A DNA stretch of 64,000 bases, from NCBI RefSeq assembly GCF_002209485.1, contig NZ_NJIX01000001.1:62001-126000 (forward strand), given 5' to 3'. Each line of letters opens with the position of its first letter. Positions within the stretch are counted from its first letter, which is position 1. Both the position numbers and the translations under genes were made by a program. Source of the stretch: Achromobacter sp. HZ34. GTDB lineage: Bacteria; Pseudomonadota; Gammaproteobacteria; Burkholderiales; Burkholderiaceae_B. Below the pieces are notes generated by a model. The model was not told where the DNA came from. It did not search any database and saw only the letters and a list, made by a program, of their open reading frames with translations. Positions 1 through 11,010 of the stretch are shown in pieces.

Positions 1-1
1 C

Positions 2-421
2 TACAACGTCGCGGTGGCCCTGGTGGATGGGCAGGCCTATCTTGAGCAATTCACGCCGGAGCGTATCGTCGATCGCGAGACGTTCGAATTGGCGGGGCGG
101 GTACGGATAGAGATCGATCCGGAGATCGACCGGGCCTATCCCAAGGTGTATGGCGGCAAGGTCGCCCTGGTCATGCGCGATGGGCGGACCTTCGAGCGGC
201 GGGTCGATTATTCCCTGGGGATGCCGGAGAACCCGATGACGCAGGCGGACATCATCGCCAAGTACCGGTCATTGGCGGATTATGCCGTGGGCGCCGAAGC
301 CGGGGAGACGATCCTGCGCCTGGCCACGGGCATCTTCGACGCCCCGACGATCGCGCCGCTGGGTGCCGCGCTGGCCGCCGTCGAGGTCAGGCAGGGTGCG
401 ACGATAGAAGCGCAGGCATAG
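2..421 (+). CDS. MmgE/PrpD family protein, C-terminal fragment
   Basis: The reading frame is open from the window edge, so only about the last 139 residues are present and the real start lies upstream. The sequence matches the C-terminal domain of the MmgE/PrpD family (2-methylcitrate dehydratase and related enzymes): it has the YPKVYGGKVALVMRDGR segment followed by MPENPMT and a final helical region. Family members dehydrate 2-methylcitrate or act on related polycarboxylates, but the family is broad and the catalytic N-terminal domain is missing here, so no substrate can be assigned. It converges with the metal ATPase gene, with only about 40 bases between the two stop codons. Confidence 0.75.
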   Translation, partial: YNVAVALVDGQAYLEQFTPERIVDRETFELAGRVRIEIDPEIDRAYPKVYGGKVALVMRDGRTFERRVDYSLGMPENPMTQADIIAKYRSLADYAVGAEAGETILRLATGIFDAPTIAPLGAALAAVEVRQGATIEAQA

Positions 422-462
422 CCAGGATGCGTCGCGCGTCGGACGCGCTGGCCAGCCGAGGG

Positions 463-2964
<2,502 letters not shown>

Positions 2965-2971
2965 GGGCGCT

Positions 2972-3002
2972 ATTGCACACCCTGGGGTTACTATAGGGTC
3001 AA
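2972..3002 (-). promoter_or_regulatory. MerR-type promoter of the Cd/Zn/Pb ATPase gene
   Basis: On the minus strand there is a -35 TTGACC (2997-3002), a 19-bp spacer and a -10 TGCAAT (2972-2977). The over-long spacer is the hallmark of MerR-family promoters. It contains the dyad ACCCT-N11-AGGGT and the ATAGTAAC core known from PbrR/CadR operators. It lies between the divergent ATPase and regulator genes. Confidence 0.85.
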
Positions 3003-3040
3003 GCGTTGCCTGGCGACGCGCCATCCGCGGAGGCTGGAAT

Positions 3041-3475
3041 ATGAAAATCGGTGAATTGGCCAAGGCCGCCGGAACCACGGTGGAAACGGTCCGCTACTAC
3101 GAGAAGGAAGGCCTGCTGCCGGCCCCCGATCGCGGCGACAACAATTACCGCAGCTATGGGCCGCAACACGTCGACCGCCTGCGCCTGATCCGCAACTGCC
3201 GGGCGCTGGACATGACGCAGGAAGAGATCCGCGCCATCCTGCAATTGGCCGACAGCCATGCCGCCGACTGCGGCCCCATCAACGACATCTTCGATGCCCA
3301 CATCATTCACGTCGATGAGCGCATCGCCGAACTGACGCAATTGAAGGCTCAACTGGGCGACTTGCGTCAGCGATGTCTTTCGGCCCGGCCCCATGCCGAG
3401 AATTGCGGCATCCTGCACGGCCTGGCCGAGATGCAAGTCGAAGAACGTCCCGAGCGCCATACCCACCTGGGCTGA
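3041..3475 (+). CDS. cadR: MerR-family Cd/Pb/Zn-responsive regulator (CadR/PbrR type)
   Basis: A 144-residue MerR-family activator. The N-terminal winged helix reads [20 protein letters not shown], followed by the dimerisation helix. Metal-ligand cysteines are C77, C112 and C122, the arrangement of the CadR/PbrR branch, and the C-terminus has a few His residues. The ATG at 3041 follows a GGAGG-like site. It is divergent from the CadA-type ATPase and the intervening 19-bp-spacer promoter is its expected target: metal binding untwists the promoter to start ATPase transcription. Whether Cd, Pb or Zn is the best inducer cannot be read from sequence. Confidence 0.9.
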   Translation: MKIGELAKAAGTTVETVRYYEKEGLLPAPDRGDNNYRSYGPQHVDRLRLIRNCRALDMTQEEIRAILQLADSHAADCGPINDIFDAHIIHVDERIAELTQLKAQLGDLRQRCLSARPHAENCGILHGLAEMQVEERPERHTHLG

Positions 3476-3529
3476 ATCCAAGGCGGCATGGCGGCTAACG
3501 CACCACCCATCCAAGAGAAGCTCTGAAGC

Positions 3530-4159
3530 ATGAACTCTCCCGAAACGATTTCCACGCCGGTTTCCACTCCTGTGTCCGCGGCCGCATCTGTGCCATTACA
3601 CGCGCTGTATTCGCGCCGTTCGACGAAATTCCTGCGCGGCCCCGGGCCGTCGCCGGAAGAGTTGGCGCAGATCCTGCAGGCCGGCATGTCGGCCCCGGAT
3701 CATGGTTCGCAGCGTCCGTGGCGCTATGCCATCGTCCGCGGCGAGAACATCGCCAAGCTGGCCGACGTGGCCCTGGGCGCGGTCAAGCGCAGTGGCGATC
3801 CGCGCATGACGCCGGAAAAGGAAAAGTCCGTGCGTGAATGGATGGCCTCCGTCCCGCTGTTCCTGGCCGTTGCCCAGAAAATCGACCATGGCAAGATTCC
3901 CGAGCACGAACAGATGCTGGCGGCGGGGGCTTCGGTCATGAACGTGCTGAATGCCGTGCACATGCTGGGCTACGGCGCCTTCTGGAGCACGGGCGTGGGC
4001 ACGTACGTGGAAGAGGTCCAGCTGGCGCTGGGCTTCGACCCGCTGGACTATCGCTTCCTGGGCTATCTGGCGATCGGAACGCCCGCTTGCGCCGTGCCGC
4101 CCGTGAAGCGCCCGGATTTCCGTGAGTTCGTCACGGAGTGGACCGGCCCGCTCGCTTGA
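3530..4159 (+). CDS. Nitroreductase family protein (YdjA-like)
   Basis: A 209-residue FMN-dependent nitroreductase-fold protein of the compact YdjA branch. Family signatures are LYSRRSTKFL near the N-terminus (FMN phosphate contact), APDHGSQRPWRY, and the C-terminal GYGAFWSTG and FLGYLAIGTP segments. These enzymes reduce nitro-aromatics or quinones with NAD(P)H, but the physiological substrate of YdjA-like members is unsettled. The first 20 residues are Ser/Thr/Pro-rich and probably disordered. The gene follows cadR in the same direction after about 55 bases, so it could be read through from cadR. Confidence 0.85.
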   Translation: MNSPETISTPVSTPVSAAASVPLHALYSRRSTKFLRGPGPSPEELAQILQAGMSAPDHGSQRPWRYAIVRGENIAKLADVALGAVKRSGDPRMTPEKEKSVREWMASVPLFLAVAQKIDHGKIPEHEQMLAAGASVMNVLNAVHMLGYGAFWSTGVGTYVEEVQLALGFDPLDYRFLGYLAIGTPACAVPPVKRPDFREFVTEWTGPLA

Positions 4160-4203
4160 GTCCGGCAGGCGGGCCCGGGCCAGGGCTCAGCCACCGGCTT
4201 CAA

Positions 4204-4620
4204 TCACTGACCTCGATATACCGTATAGCCATACCGGCTCAGCAGCAGGGGCACGTGGTAGCGCTGCTTGGGATCCTTCACCAGGAAGGGTACGTCCACT
4301 TCCGGGAAGAAGGTCGATTTCCCGGCCTCGGCATAGTAGGTCCGGGTCTGGAAGACAACGCGGTATTCGCCGCTGACGAAAGGCCGGTCGGCAGGGAACA
4401 GCGCTTCGATGCGGCCATCCTTGTCGGTCAGGCTGGCGCTCAAGGCAACCCAGTCTTGGCCCACCTTCTGTTCCAGATGCACGCGCACGTTGGCGGCCGG
4501 GCGGCCCGAGTTCTGGTCCAGTACGTGCACGCTGATGGAATCAGGCGCGGCACAGGCGCTGGCGCTGGCCAGGGTCAGCAGGCCGGCGAAGGATAGGGAG
4601 AGCAGATGCGTGCTTTTCAA
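4204..4620 (-). CDS. uraH: 5-hydroxyisourate hydrolase, exported (transthyretin-like)
   Basis: A 138-residue transthyretin-fold protein that hydrolyses 5-hydroxyisourate to OHCU in urate breakdown. The active-site elements are HVLD near the mature N-terminus, DGR in the middle, YHVPLLLS and a C-terminal YRGQ (YRGS in most relatives). A clear signal peptide (LLSLSFAGLLTLASASACAAP) predicts a periplasmic enzyme. No internal ATG exists, so the start is TTG at 4620, supported by AGGAG eight bases upstream. It stands alone, away from other purine genes; a purine-linked role is inferred from the family. Confidence 0.88.
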   Translation of the reverse strand: MKSTHLLSLSFAGLLTLASASACAAPDSISVHVLDQNSGRPAANVRVHLEQKVGQDWVALSASLTDKDGRIEALFPADRPFVSGEYRVVFQTRTYYAEAGKSTFFPEVDVPFLVKDPKQRYHVPLLLSRYGYTVYRGQ

Positions 4621-4817
4621 TGGGGGCTCCTTGATCGCTGATGTCGCGATAACACAACCAGGCGGAAGCGCCTGGTGTGCGGAGCATAGGCAGCGGTCGG
4701 CACGCTGGCTGCGCGATAAATCCGAGGGACGGTCAGAGTAGTCTCGGCGCGCGCCCGGCCCGAGGGGCGATCAACGTTGTTCCAGCGTCCGCCCCGTTCG
4801 AGGCGGGCAACGCCATC

Positions 4818-5207
4818 TCAGGGCGCGCCCAGTTCATCGATGATCGGGCAATCCGGTCGTTGGTCGCCGTGGCAATGGGCGGCCAGGTGCTGCAGGGTGT
4901 CCGCCATCTGGCGCAAGGCCGCGGCCTTGCGCTCCAGTTCCGCCACGTGTTCCAGCGCGATGCGCTTGACGTCGGCACTGGCGCGGCCACGATCGCGCCA
5001 CAAGGCCAGCAGATCGCGCATGACCTCGATGCTGAAACCCAGGTCGCGCGCCCGCCGGATGAAGCGCAGGGTGTGCAGATCGTGTTCGGAGTACACGCGG
5101 TAGCCTGCTTCCGTGCGGCCCGCCGCGTCGATCAAGCCGATGCCTTCGTAATAGCGGATCATCTTCGCGCTGATGCCCGTCGCCGTCGCTGCCTGTCCGA
5201 TGTTCAT
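4818..5207 (-). CDS. cueR: CueR-type copper-responsive MerR regulator
   Basis: A 129-residue MerR-family activator of Cu(I) export genes. It has the N-terminal helix-turn-helix ([20 protein letters not shown]) and the two-cysteine Cu(I) loop CHGDQRPDC near the C-terminus, the CueR signature. Its ATG overlaps the TGA of copA (ATGA), so the two form an operon and the regulator is expressed with the pump it controls. The expected targets are the two CueR boxes between copA and copZ. Confidence 0.92.
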   Translation of the reverse strand: MNIGQAATATGISAKMIRYYEGIGLIDAAGRTEAGYRVYSEHDLHTLRFIRRARDLGFSIEVMRDLLALWRDRGRASADVKRIALEHVAELERKAAALRQMADTLQHLAAHCHGDQRPDCPIIDELGAP

Positions 5208-7690
5208 CGCGCACTCCCGAAAGTGGAATGGCTTGTCCGCAGTGAATCTTGATGACTGCCGTAGCGTTTCAGCCGCAGGGCATTGCCCACCACGAAGACG
5301 CTGGACAAGGCCATGGCCGCCGCCGCGAAGATGGGCGACAGGGCCGGACCGCCCATGGGTTGCAACACGCCCGCCGCCAGGGGAATCAAGGCGACGTTGT
5401 ACGCGAAGGCCCAGAACAGGTTCTGGCGGATGTTCACCAGGGTGGCGTGGCTGATACCTATCGCGCGCGGCACGCCCCGCGGATCTCCTGACATCAGCAC
5501 CACGTCGGCGGCATCCAGCGCAACGTCGGTGCCGGTGCCGATGGCGATGCCGACATCCGCCGCCGCCAGGGCAGGGGCGTCATTGATGCCGTCGCCGACG
5601 AAGGCCACCTTGCGGGTCTTGGCATTGCCCCCAATCGCCGGCGCTTCCGTGCCCGGCTGCGCCGGGGTTTGCGCCCGGGCCTGCGGCGCCGCCGGCGCCT
5701 TTGCCTGTGCTTGCGTCTGCAACTGCGCGATCATGCGTTGCTTGTCGGCCGGCAAGGTCTCCGCGTACACATCGTCGATGCCCAGTTCCCGCGCCACTGC
5801 CTGCGCCGTGCGGCGGTCGTCCCCGGTGATCATGGCGGTGCGCACCCCGCTGGCATGCAGGGCCGCGATGGCCTGCGCGGCGCCCGGCTTGATCGGGTCC
5901 GATACCGCCATCAGCGCCGCCAGGCGGCCGTCGATGGCGACATGGATCGGCGTCTTGCCCGCGTTGGCCCAGGCTTCGGTGGTGGCGGCGAAGGCGGAGA
6001 TGTCCACGCCTTCCTGACGCATCAAGGCGGCCGATCCCAGCAGCAGTTTGCGTCCCTGCACGGTGCCGCGCACGCCAGCGCCGGTCAGCGCCTGGAAGTC
6101 CTGCAGGGCTGGAACCGTCAGGCCCGCCGCCTGTGCCGCGGCCAGGATCGCCACCGCGATGGGATGTTCCGACGCGGACTGCACCGCGGCGGTCCAGGCC
6201 AGCACGTCGTCGCGCGTAAGGACGTCTTCACGCGCCGGTGCGCCGGCGTTCGCGCCGTTCTGGCCGCCAGGGAGCGCCGCATGATCTTCACCGGCGCCGT
6301 TCTCGCGCAGGCCCGCGGCAAGCTGCATATCCGTCAGCGCGGGCTTGCCCAGGGTCAAGGTGCCGGTCTTGTCGAACGCGACGACATCGACATCGCGCAA
6401 GGTCTGCAGCGCCGTGCCCTGGCGGAACAGCACGCCCAGTTCGGCGGCGCGTCCCGTGCCGACCATGATGGACATGGGCGTGGCCAGGCCCATCGCGCAG
6501 GGGCAGGCCACGATCAGTACGGCCACCGCATGCACCAGGGCCAGCGGCAGCGCGGGCGCGGGACCCCAGCCCAGCCACGCGGCGAAGGTGAGCAGGGCGG
6601 CCAGCAGGATGGCGGGCACGAAGTAATAGGTCACGCGGTCGACCAGCGCCTGGATGGGCAGGCGGGCGCCCTGGGCCTGCTCGACCAGTTGCGCGATGCG
6701 GGCCAGCGCGGTGTCGGCGCCCGTGTGGGTGACGCGTACCGTCAGCGCGCCAGTGGTGTTCAGCGTGCCGCCGGTGACGGCGGCACCGCGCGTTTTTTCC
6801 ACCGGCACGGGTTCGCCGGTGATCATGGATTCGTCGACATAGGAACCGCCGTCCAGCACTTCGCCGTCCACCGGGATTTTCTCGCCGGGGCGCACCAGGA
6901 CATGGTCGCCGGCACCGACTTCAGCGATGGGCAGATCCACGGGCGTGCCGTCTCGCAACACGCGCGCGGTGCGCGGCTGCAAGGCCGCCAGGCGGGCGAT
7001 GGCCGCGCCGGTGCGTCCTTTGGCGCGTGCTTCCAGCATGCGGCCCAGCAGGATCAGGGTGACGATGACCGCGGCGGCTTCGAAGTAGACGGCACCGGTG
7101 CCGGCGGGCAAGGCATCGGGCAGCAGGGTGGCGACGAGGGAATAGGCCCAGGCGCTGCCTGCGCCCAGGGCGACCAGGGAATTCATGTCGGGGGCACGGC
7201 GCCACAATGCCGGCAGGCCCAGCAGGAAGAAGTGGCGGCCGGGGCCGGCCAGCAGCAGGGTGGTCAGCAGGGCTTGCAGCAGCCAGCTGTTCTGCACGCC
7301 GATGTGGGCGCTTATCCAGGTGTGCACGGGCGGGAAGACGTGGCCGCCCATTTCCAGCAGGAAGACGGGCAGGGCCAGGGCCACCGCCAGCCAGAAGCGT
7401 CCTTGCAGGCGCCGCGCTTCCGCCTCGCGCTGGGCGTTCAGTTGCTCGGCCTGCCGGCTGGGGTCTTCGATGATGCGCGCCTCGTAGCCGGCCTTGGCTA
7501 CGGCGGCCAGCAAGGCGTCCGCGGCATCTCCTTGCCAGGCCACGTGCGCCCGCTCCGTTGCCAGGTTGACATGGGCGGTGCTGACGCCGGGCACCCCGGC
7601 CAACGCCTTCTCGACGCGCCGCACGCAAGACGCGCAAGTCATGCCTTCGATGGCGAGATCCAGTTCGGCGGGGAGGGCGGGCGTATTCAT
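5204..7690 (-). CDS. copA: Cu+-exporting P1B-type ATPase
   Basis: An 828-residue inner-membrane pump that exports Cu(I) from the cytosol. It has one N-terminal HMA domain (GMTCASC, about residues 16-22), the actuator TGEP, the CPC metal site at 396-398, the phosphorylated Asp in DKTGT at about 440, the nucleotide-domain HP at about 510 and GDGINDAP at about 700. YN in the next membrane helix and a final M-x-x-S helix are the copper-specific residues. Two low-complexity insertions are unusual: about 463-490 in the nucleotide domain and about 656-693 (Ala/Gln/Pro-rich) just before the GDGIND hinge. It is co-transcribed with cueR and divergent from copZ. Confidence 0.93.
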   Translation of the reverse strand: MNTPALPAELDLAIEGMTCASCVRRVEKALAGVPGVSTAHVNLATERAHVAWQGDAADALLAAVAKAGYEARIIEDPSRQAEQLNAQREAEARRLQGRFWLAVALALPVFLLEMGGHVFPPVHTWISAHIGVQNSWLLQALLTTLLLAGPGRHFFLLGLPALWRRAPDMNSLVALGAGSAWAYSLVATLLPDALPAGTGAVYFEAAAVIVTLILLGRMLEARAKGRTGAAIARLAALQPRTARVLRDGTPVDLPIAEVGAGDHVLVRPGEKIPVDGEVLDGGSYVDESMITGEPVPVEKTRGAAVTGGTLNTTGALTVRVTHTGADTALARIAQLVEQAQGARLPIQALVDRVTYYFVPAILLAALLTFAAWLGWGPAPALPLALVHAVAVLIVACPCAMGLATPMSIMVGTGRAAELGVLFRQGTALQTLRDVDVVAFDKTGTLTLGKPALTDMQLAAGLRENGAGEDHAALPGGQNGANAGAPAREDVLTRDDVLAWTAAVQSASEHPIAVAILAAAQAAGLTVPALQDFQALTGAGVRGTVQGRKLLLGSAALMRQEGVDISAFAATTEAWANAGKTPIHVAIDGRLAALMAVSDPIKPGAAQAIAALHASGVRTAMITGDDRRTAQAVARELGIDDVYAETLPADKQRMIAQLQTQAQAKAPAAPQARAQTPAQPGTEAPAIGGNAKTRKVAFVGDGINDAPALAAADVGIAIGTGTDVALDAADVVLMSGDPRGVPRAIGISHATLVNIRQNLFWAFAYNVALIPLAAGVLQPMGGPALSPIFAAAAMALSSVFVVGNALRLKRYGSHQDSLRTSHSTFGSAR

Positions 7691-7722
7691 GATGGGGGGC
7701 GAGGATGAGGGTAGACGGTGTA

Positions 7723-7753
7723 AGTATCATCCTTCCCATGATGGTAAGGTCAA
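7723..7753 (-). promoter_or_regulatory. CueR box / copA promoter
   Basis: On the minus strand: -35 TTGACC (7748-7753), a 19-bp spacer containing TTACC...GGGAAGG, and -10 GATACT (7723-7728). Spacing and dyad match CueR-controlled promoters. It lies about 33 bases upstream of the copA start. Confidence 0.82.
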
Positions 7754-7813
7754 GCGGGGAGAATGCAAGCGGGCTTGGTGACATGGGGCGCGGCGCTGCA
7801 CTCATGAAGGCGC

Positions 7814-7844
7814 TTGACCCTCCCATTATGGGAAGGTTTATCCT
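7814..7844 (+). promoter_or_regulatory. CueR box / copZ promoter
   Basis: On the plus strand: -35 TTGACC (7814-7819), a 19-bp spacer with the dyad CTCCC...GGGAAGG and -10 TATCCT (7839-7844). It is nearly the same as the copA promoter on the other strand, so one regulator should induce pump and chaperone together. Confidence 0.85.
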
Positions 7845-7902
7845 GTACTTGTCGTGGAGGTCCGTTCGGGCTTCCAACTGAAACAGCAACAGGAGAGAAA
7901 TC

Positions 7903-8103
7903 ATGGCTTTGCAATACCAAGTACCCGATATGACGTGCGGCCATTGCGTCAAGACCATCACCGGCGCCGTGACCGCCGCCGTTCCGGGCGCGACCGTTGA
8001 AGCTGACGTCGCCAGCCATCGCGTCACCGTCACTGGCACGAACGACAGCACCGCCGTGGAATCCGCCATCCGCGACGCCGGCTACAGCCCCACCTCCGCG
8101 TAA
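7903..8103 (+). CDS. copZ: Copper chaperone CopZ
   Basis: A 66-residue single HMA domain protein. The MTCGHC Cu(I)-binding motif is at residues 10-15, followed by the beta-alpha-beta-beta-alpha-beta pattern ending in DAGYSP. It carries Cu(I) in the cytosol and delivers it to CopA. The ATG at 7903 follows an AGGAGA site. It is divergent from copA and has its own CueR box. Confidence 0.93.
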   Translation: MALQYQVPDMTCGHCVKTITGAVTAAVPGATVEADVASHRVTVTGTNDSTAVESAIRDAGYSPTSA

Positions 8104-8170
8104 TTCCCCGCGCCCGCGCCGGGTCGCGGACCGCGTCGGAGTCGCATCATCAGCGCAGGCGCCCGGACCA

Positions 8171-8436
8171 CGTCGTGGCTGCGCCATCGGCGCAGTGCGC
8201 CCATGCGGCGTCGTGGCTGTGCCGTCGGCGCAAGGCGCCCATGCGGCGTCGTGGCTGTGCCGTCGGCGCAAGGCGCCCGTGCGGCGTCGAGGCTGCGCCG
8301 TCGGCGCAAGGCGCCCGTGCCGCGTCGAGGCTGTGCCGTCGGCGCAGGGCGCCCGTGCCGCGTCGTGGCTGGGCCGTTGGCGCAAGGCGCCCGTGCAGCG
8401 TCGTGGCTGCGCTGTCGGCGCGAGGCACTCCGGCCG
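8171..8436. repeat. 38-bp tandem repeat, seven copies
   Basis: Units begin at 8171, 8209, 8247, 8285, 8323, 8361 and 8399, each exactly 38 bp apart. The core reads CGTCGTGGCTGTGCCGTCGG followed by CGCAAGGCGCCCGTGCGG with scattered substitutions. Each unit contains the short inverted repeat GGCGC-AA-GGCGCC. Because 38 is not a multiple of three, the apparent open frames through it cycle through all phases and look like a by-product of GC content. Copy number could vary between strains. Confidence 0.93.
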
Positions 8437-8488
8437 TGTCGTGGCGGTAGCGTGCACGGCTGAACGCTTGCGCGCTCAACCTGCCAAA

Positions 8489-8515
8489 AGTGCCCGGCCC
8501 TTGGGGCCGGGCACT
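8489..8515 (-). terminator. Perfect 12-bp GC-rich hairpin
   Basis: AGTGCCCGGCCC pairs perfectly with GGGCCGGGCACT around a three-base loop. Four A residues lie on its left side, so on the minus strand the hairpin is followed by TTTT. There is no T-run on the plus strand. It could still end copZ or repeat transcription, but no minus-strand gene upstream is known to need it. Confidence 0.5.
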
Positions 8516-8601
8516 CCCCCTCCACGGTGGCGGATAGAATAAAAACTATAGCCAAAAACCCACCAATTGCCAAAAACTATCGATAACGTAAATTTATTAA
8601 A

Positions 8602-8631
8602 TTACCAATTAAGATAGTTCTTATTTATTAT
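8602..8631 (+). promoter_or_regulatory. Candidate promoter of the peroxiredoxin-glutaredoxin gene
   Basis: TTACCA (8602-8607), an 18-bp spacer and TATTAT (8626-8631) lie in an AT-rich tract ending about 50 bases before the start codon. ATAG and CTAT half-site-like words occur nearby (8534-8549, 8577-8617), but their spacing does not fit an OxyR site well, so OxyR control is only a possibility. Confidence 0.45.
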
Positions 8632-8684
8632 TCGGTCATGGCGTCAACGCCGACATTCCAACCCCAAGACCGGAGATTCATCCC

Positions 8685-9422
8685 ATGCTGCAAGCTCGTG
8701 AAGGCCAACGCGTTCCCAACGTCACGTTCCCCGTCCGTGAAGGCAACGACTGGAAGCAAGTAAGCACCGACGACGTGTTCAAGAACAAGACGGTAGTGGT
8801 TTTCTCCCTGCCCGGCGCGTTCACCCCCACCTGCTCATCCACCCACCTGCCGCGCTACAACGAACTGGCGCCCGCCTTCTTTGCCAACGGCGTCGACAGC
8901 ATCGTCTGCCTGTCGGTCAACGACACCTTCGTCATGAACGAATGGGCCAAGGACCAGGAATCGTCCAACATCACCCTGATGCCCGACGGCAACGGCGACT
9001 TCACCGAAGGCATGGGCATGCTGGTGGACAAGCGCAACCTGGGTTTCGGCAAGCGCAGCTGGCGCTATTCCATGCTGGTGCGTGACGGCGTGGTCGAGAA
9101 GATGTTCATCGAGCCCGAAAAAGACGGCGACCCCTTCGAAGTCTCCGACGCGGACACGATGTTGAACTACCTGTCACCCAGTGCCGCCAAGCCGGATCAA
9201 GTGGTGGTGTTCTCCAAGGTCGGCTGCCCCTTCTGCACCGAAGCCAAGGCCATCCTCGAAGACAAGGGCTACAACTTCGTCGACATCCCGCTGGACAACA
9301 AGGTCCGCGGCCGCGTGATCGGCGCCGTGTCGGGTGCGGGCACCGCCCCGCAGGTGTTCATCAACGGCGCGTTGATCGGCGGCCTGGACAGCCTGAAAGC
9401 CCACTTCGCCATCGCCGCCTGA
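8685..9422 (+). CDS. Peroxiredoxin-glutaredoxin fusion (hybrid Prx5)
   Basis: A 245-residue cytosolic peroxidase with two domains. Residues about 1-165 are a Prx5-type peroxiredoxin with peroxidatic Cys50 in PGAFTPTC. Residues about 172-245 are a glutaredoxin with the GCPFC active site (C181, C184) and the TAPQVFING substrate loop. Such fusions reduce hydrogen peroxide and alkyl hydroperoxides using glutathione, the glutaredoxin domain recycling the peroxiredoxin. The gene is followed at 9556 by a disulfide oxidoreductase in the same direction, a plausible functional partner. Confidence 0.93.
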   Translation: MLQAREGQRVPNVTFPVREGNDWKQVSTDDVFKNKTVVVFSLPGAFTPTCSSTHLPRYNELAPAFFANGVDSIVCLSVNDTFVMNEWAKDQESSNITLMPDGNGDFTEGMGMLVDKRNLGFGKRSWRYSMLVRDGVVEKMFIEPEKDGDPFEVSDADTMLNYLSPSAAKPDQVVVFSKVGCPFCTEAKAILEDKGYNFVDIPLDNKVRGRVIGAVSGAGTAPQVFINGALIGGLDSLKAHFAIAA

Positions 9423-9555
9423 TCGCGACGGCATGCCCCGCGGACCGCGCGCGTTCTTAGGCGCGCGGCCCGCGGCGCACCAGGGTTCTGACCCCGCCCT
9501 TGCGCCGACCGCCGGCGCACGTGGCCGGCCCCGTATTCAGTTCCAAAGGATAAGC

Positions 9556-10974
9556 ATGAAAACCCTCCACACCGATGTCGCCGTGATCGGCGCCGGCACC
9601 GCCGGATTGGGCGCCTACCGCGCGGCCATCGCCGCCGGCAAGCGCGCGCTGCTGATCGAAGCAGGCCAGTACGGCACCACCTGCGCCCGTGTGGGCTGCA
9701 TGCCGTCCAAGCTGCTGATCGCCGCCGCCGAGGCAGCGCACACCGCCGCCCACGGCGCGCCTTTCGGCGTGCACATCGACGGCGCCGTGCGCGTCGATGG
9801 CCGCGAGGTGATGGCCCGCGTGCGCCGTGAACGCGACCGCTTCGTCGGCTTCGTGGTGGAAGGCGTGGAAAGCATCCCGGCGCAGGACAAGCTGCTCGGT
9901 CATGCGCGCTTCGTCTCCGACAACGTACTGCACGTGGACGATCACACCGAGGTCCGCGCCACCAGCGTGGTGATCGCCACCGGTTCGACCCCCGCCGTGC
10001 CGCCGCCGTTCAAGGCCTTGGGCGACCGCGTGGTCGTCAATGACGACGTCTTCTACTGGGACGACCTGCCGCGCAGCGTGGCCGTGTTCGGTCCCGGCGT
10101 CATCGGCCTGGAGCTGGGCCAGGCGCTGGCGCGCCTGGGCGTGCGGGTGCGGGTGTTCGGCATCAGCGGCAGCCTGGGCGGCCTGTCGGATCCCGCGGTA
10201 CGGGACAGCGCCCGTAAGGCCTTCCAGGAAGAGTTTTACCTGGATCCCGATGCGCGCGTGCTGGAAACGGTGCGCGAGGGCGATGCGGTGAAGGTCCGCT
10301 ATGTGGCGCTGGACAACCGCGAGCGCACCGAAACCTTCGACTATGTGCTGGTGGCGACCGGCCGCCGCGCCAATGTGGGCGGTCTCGATCTGAAGAACAC
10401 GTCGCTCAGGCTGACCCCGGCCGGTGTGCCGGAGTACGACCGCTACACGATGCAGGCGGGCAAGTCGTCCATCTTCATCGCGGGCGACGCCAACAGCGAT
10501 GTACCGCTGCTGCACGAAGCCGCCGACGAAGGCCGCATCGCTGGCCAGAACGCGGCCCATCATCCGCACGTCACGCCCGGCCAGCGCCGCGCGCCGATGG
10601 CGGTGGTGTTTTCCGATCCGCAGATTGGCGTGGTCGGCACCCCGTACAGCCGCTTGCAGGAAGGCAGCTACGTGACCGGCGAAGTGGATTTCGGCAACCA
10701 GGGGCGTTCACGCGTCATGCTGAAGAACAAGGGTCGCCTGCACGTATACGCCGAGCGCGCCAGCGGCCGCTTCCTGGGCGCGGAAATGGCCGGTCCCAGC
10801 GTTGAGCATCTGGCGCATCTGCTGGCCTGGGCCCTGCAGCAGGGCTTGACCATCGACGCCATGCTGGAAATGCCTTTCTACCACCCGGTGGTGGAAGAGG
10901 GCTTGCGCACCGCCTTGCGTGATGCGCAAGCCAAGCTGCAGGCCGCGCGCCTGCCGCTGCCCGCGGCGGCTTGA
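9556..10974 (+). CDS. Dihydrolipoamide dehydrogenase-like flavoprotein disulfide reductase
   Basis: A class I pyridine nucleotide-disulfide oxidoreductase of 472 residues. It shows the FAD-binding GAGTAG motif near the N-terminus, the redox pair in CARVGC (two Cys four residues apart), the NAD(P)-binding GPGVIGLELG, the FAD motif FIAGDAN and a C-terminal FYHPVVEEG carrying the active-site His-Glu. It lacks a lipoyl domain, unlike the lpdA of the pyruvate dehydrogenase operon here, so its substrate may be another disulfide. The start at 9556 follows AAAGGA; the frame extends upstream without homology. It may form an operon with the peroxiredoxin-glutaredoxin gene. Confidence 0.85.
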   Translation: MKTLHTDVAVIGAGTAGLGAYRAAIAAGKRALLIEAGQYGTTCARVGCMPSKLLIAAAEAAHTAAHGAPFGVHIDGAVRVDGREVMARVRRERDRFVGFVVEGVESIPAQDKLLGHARFVSDNVLHVDDHTEVRATSVVIATGSTPAVPPPFKALGDRVVVNDDVFYWDDLPRSVAVFGPGVIGLELGQALARLGVRVRVFGISGSLGGLSDPAVRDSARKAFQEEFYLDPDARVLETVREGDAVKVRYVALDNRERTETFDYVLVATGRRANVGGLDLKNTSLRLTPAGVPEYDRYTMQAGKSSIFIAGDANSDVPLLHEAADEGRIAGQNAAHHPHVTPGQRRAPMAVVFSDPQIGVVGTPYSRLQEGSYVTGEVDFGNQGRSRVMLKNKGRLHVYAERASGRFLGAEMAGPSVEHLAHLLAWALQQGLTIDAMLEMPFYHPVVEEGLRTALRDAQAKLQAARLPLPAAA

Positions 10975-11010
10975 AAAAACCGGCAGGCCAGGCGCCCGTA
11001 AGGGTCTTCG

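Larger units (their letters stand above)
8104..8684. other. Non-coding region between copZ and the peroxiredoxin gene
   Basis: There are about 580 bases without a credible gene. The first two-thirds are very GC-rich and hold the seven-copy 38-bp repeat. A 12-bp perfect hairpin follows at 8489-8515. The last 150 bases switch abruptly to AT-rich sequence that carries the promoter of the downstream peroxidase gene. Confidence 0.8.

Noticed and set aside
5669-7708. Plus-strand open frame of about 680 residues opposite copA
   Set aside because: Antisense shadow of copA, Gly/Gln/Arg-rich.
8171-8436. Possible CRISPR array
   Set aside because: Units follow each other directly with no unique spacers, so it is a tandem repeat.
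7997-8573. Several open frames on both strands through the 38-bp repeats
   Set aside because: The repeat length is not a multiple of three, and all frames stay open because of GC content. There is no ribosome site or homology, so it was treated as non-coding repeat DNA.
8534-8620. OxyR site upstream of the peroxiredoxin-glutaredoxin gene
   Set aside because: ATAG/CTAT words are present but the spacing between half-sites does not match the OxyR pattern; kept only as a possibility in the promoter note.
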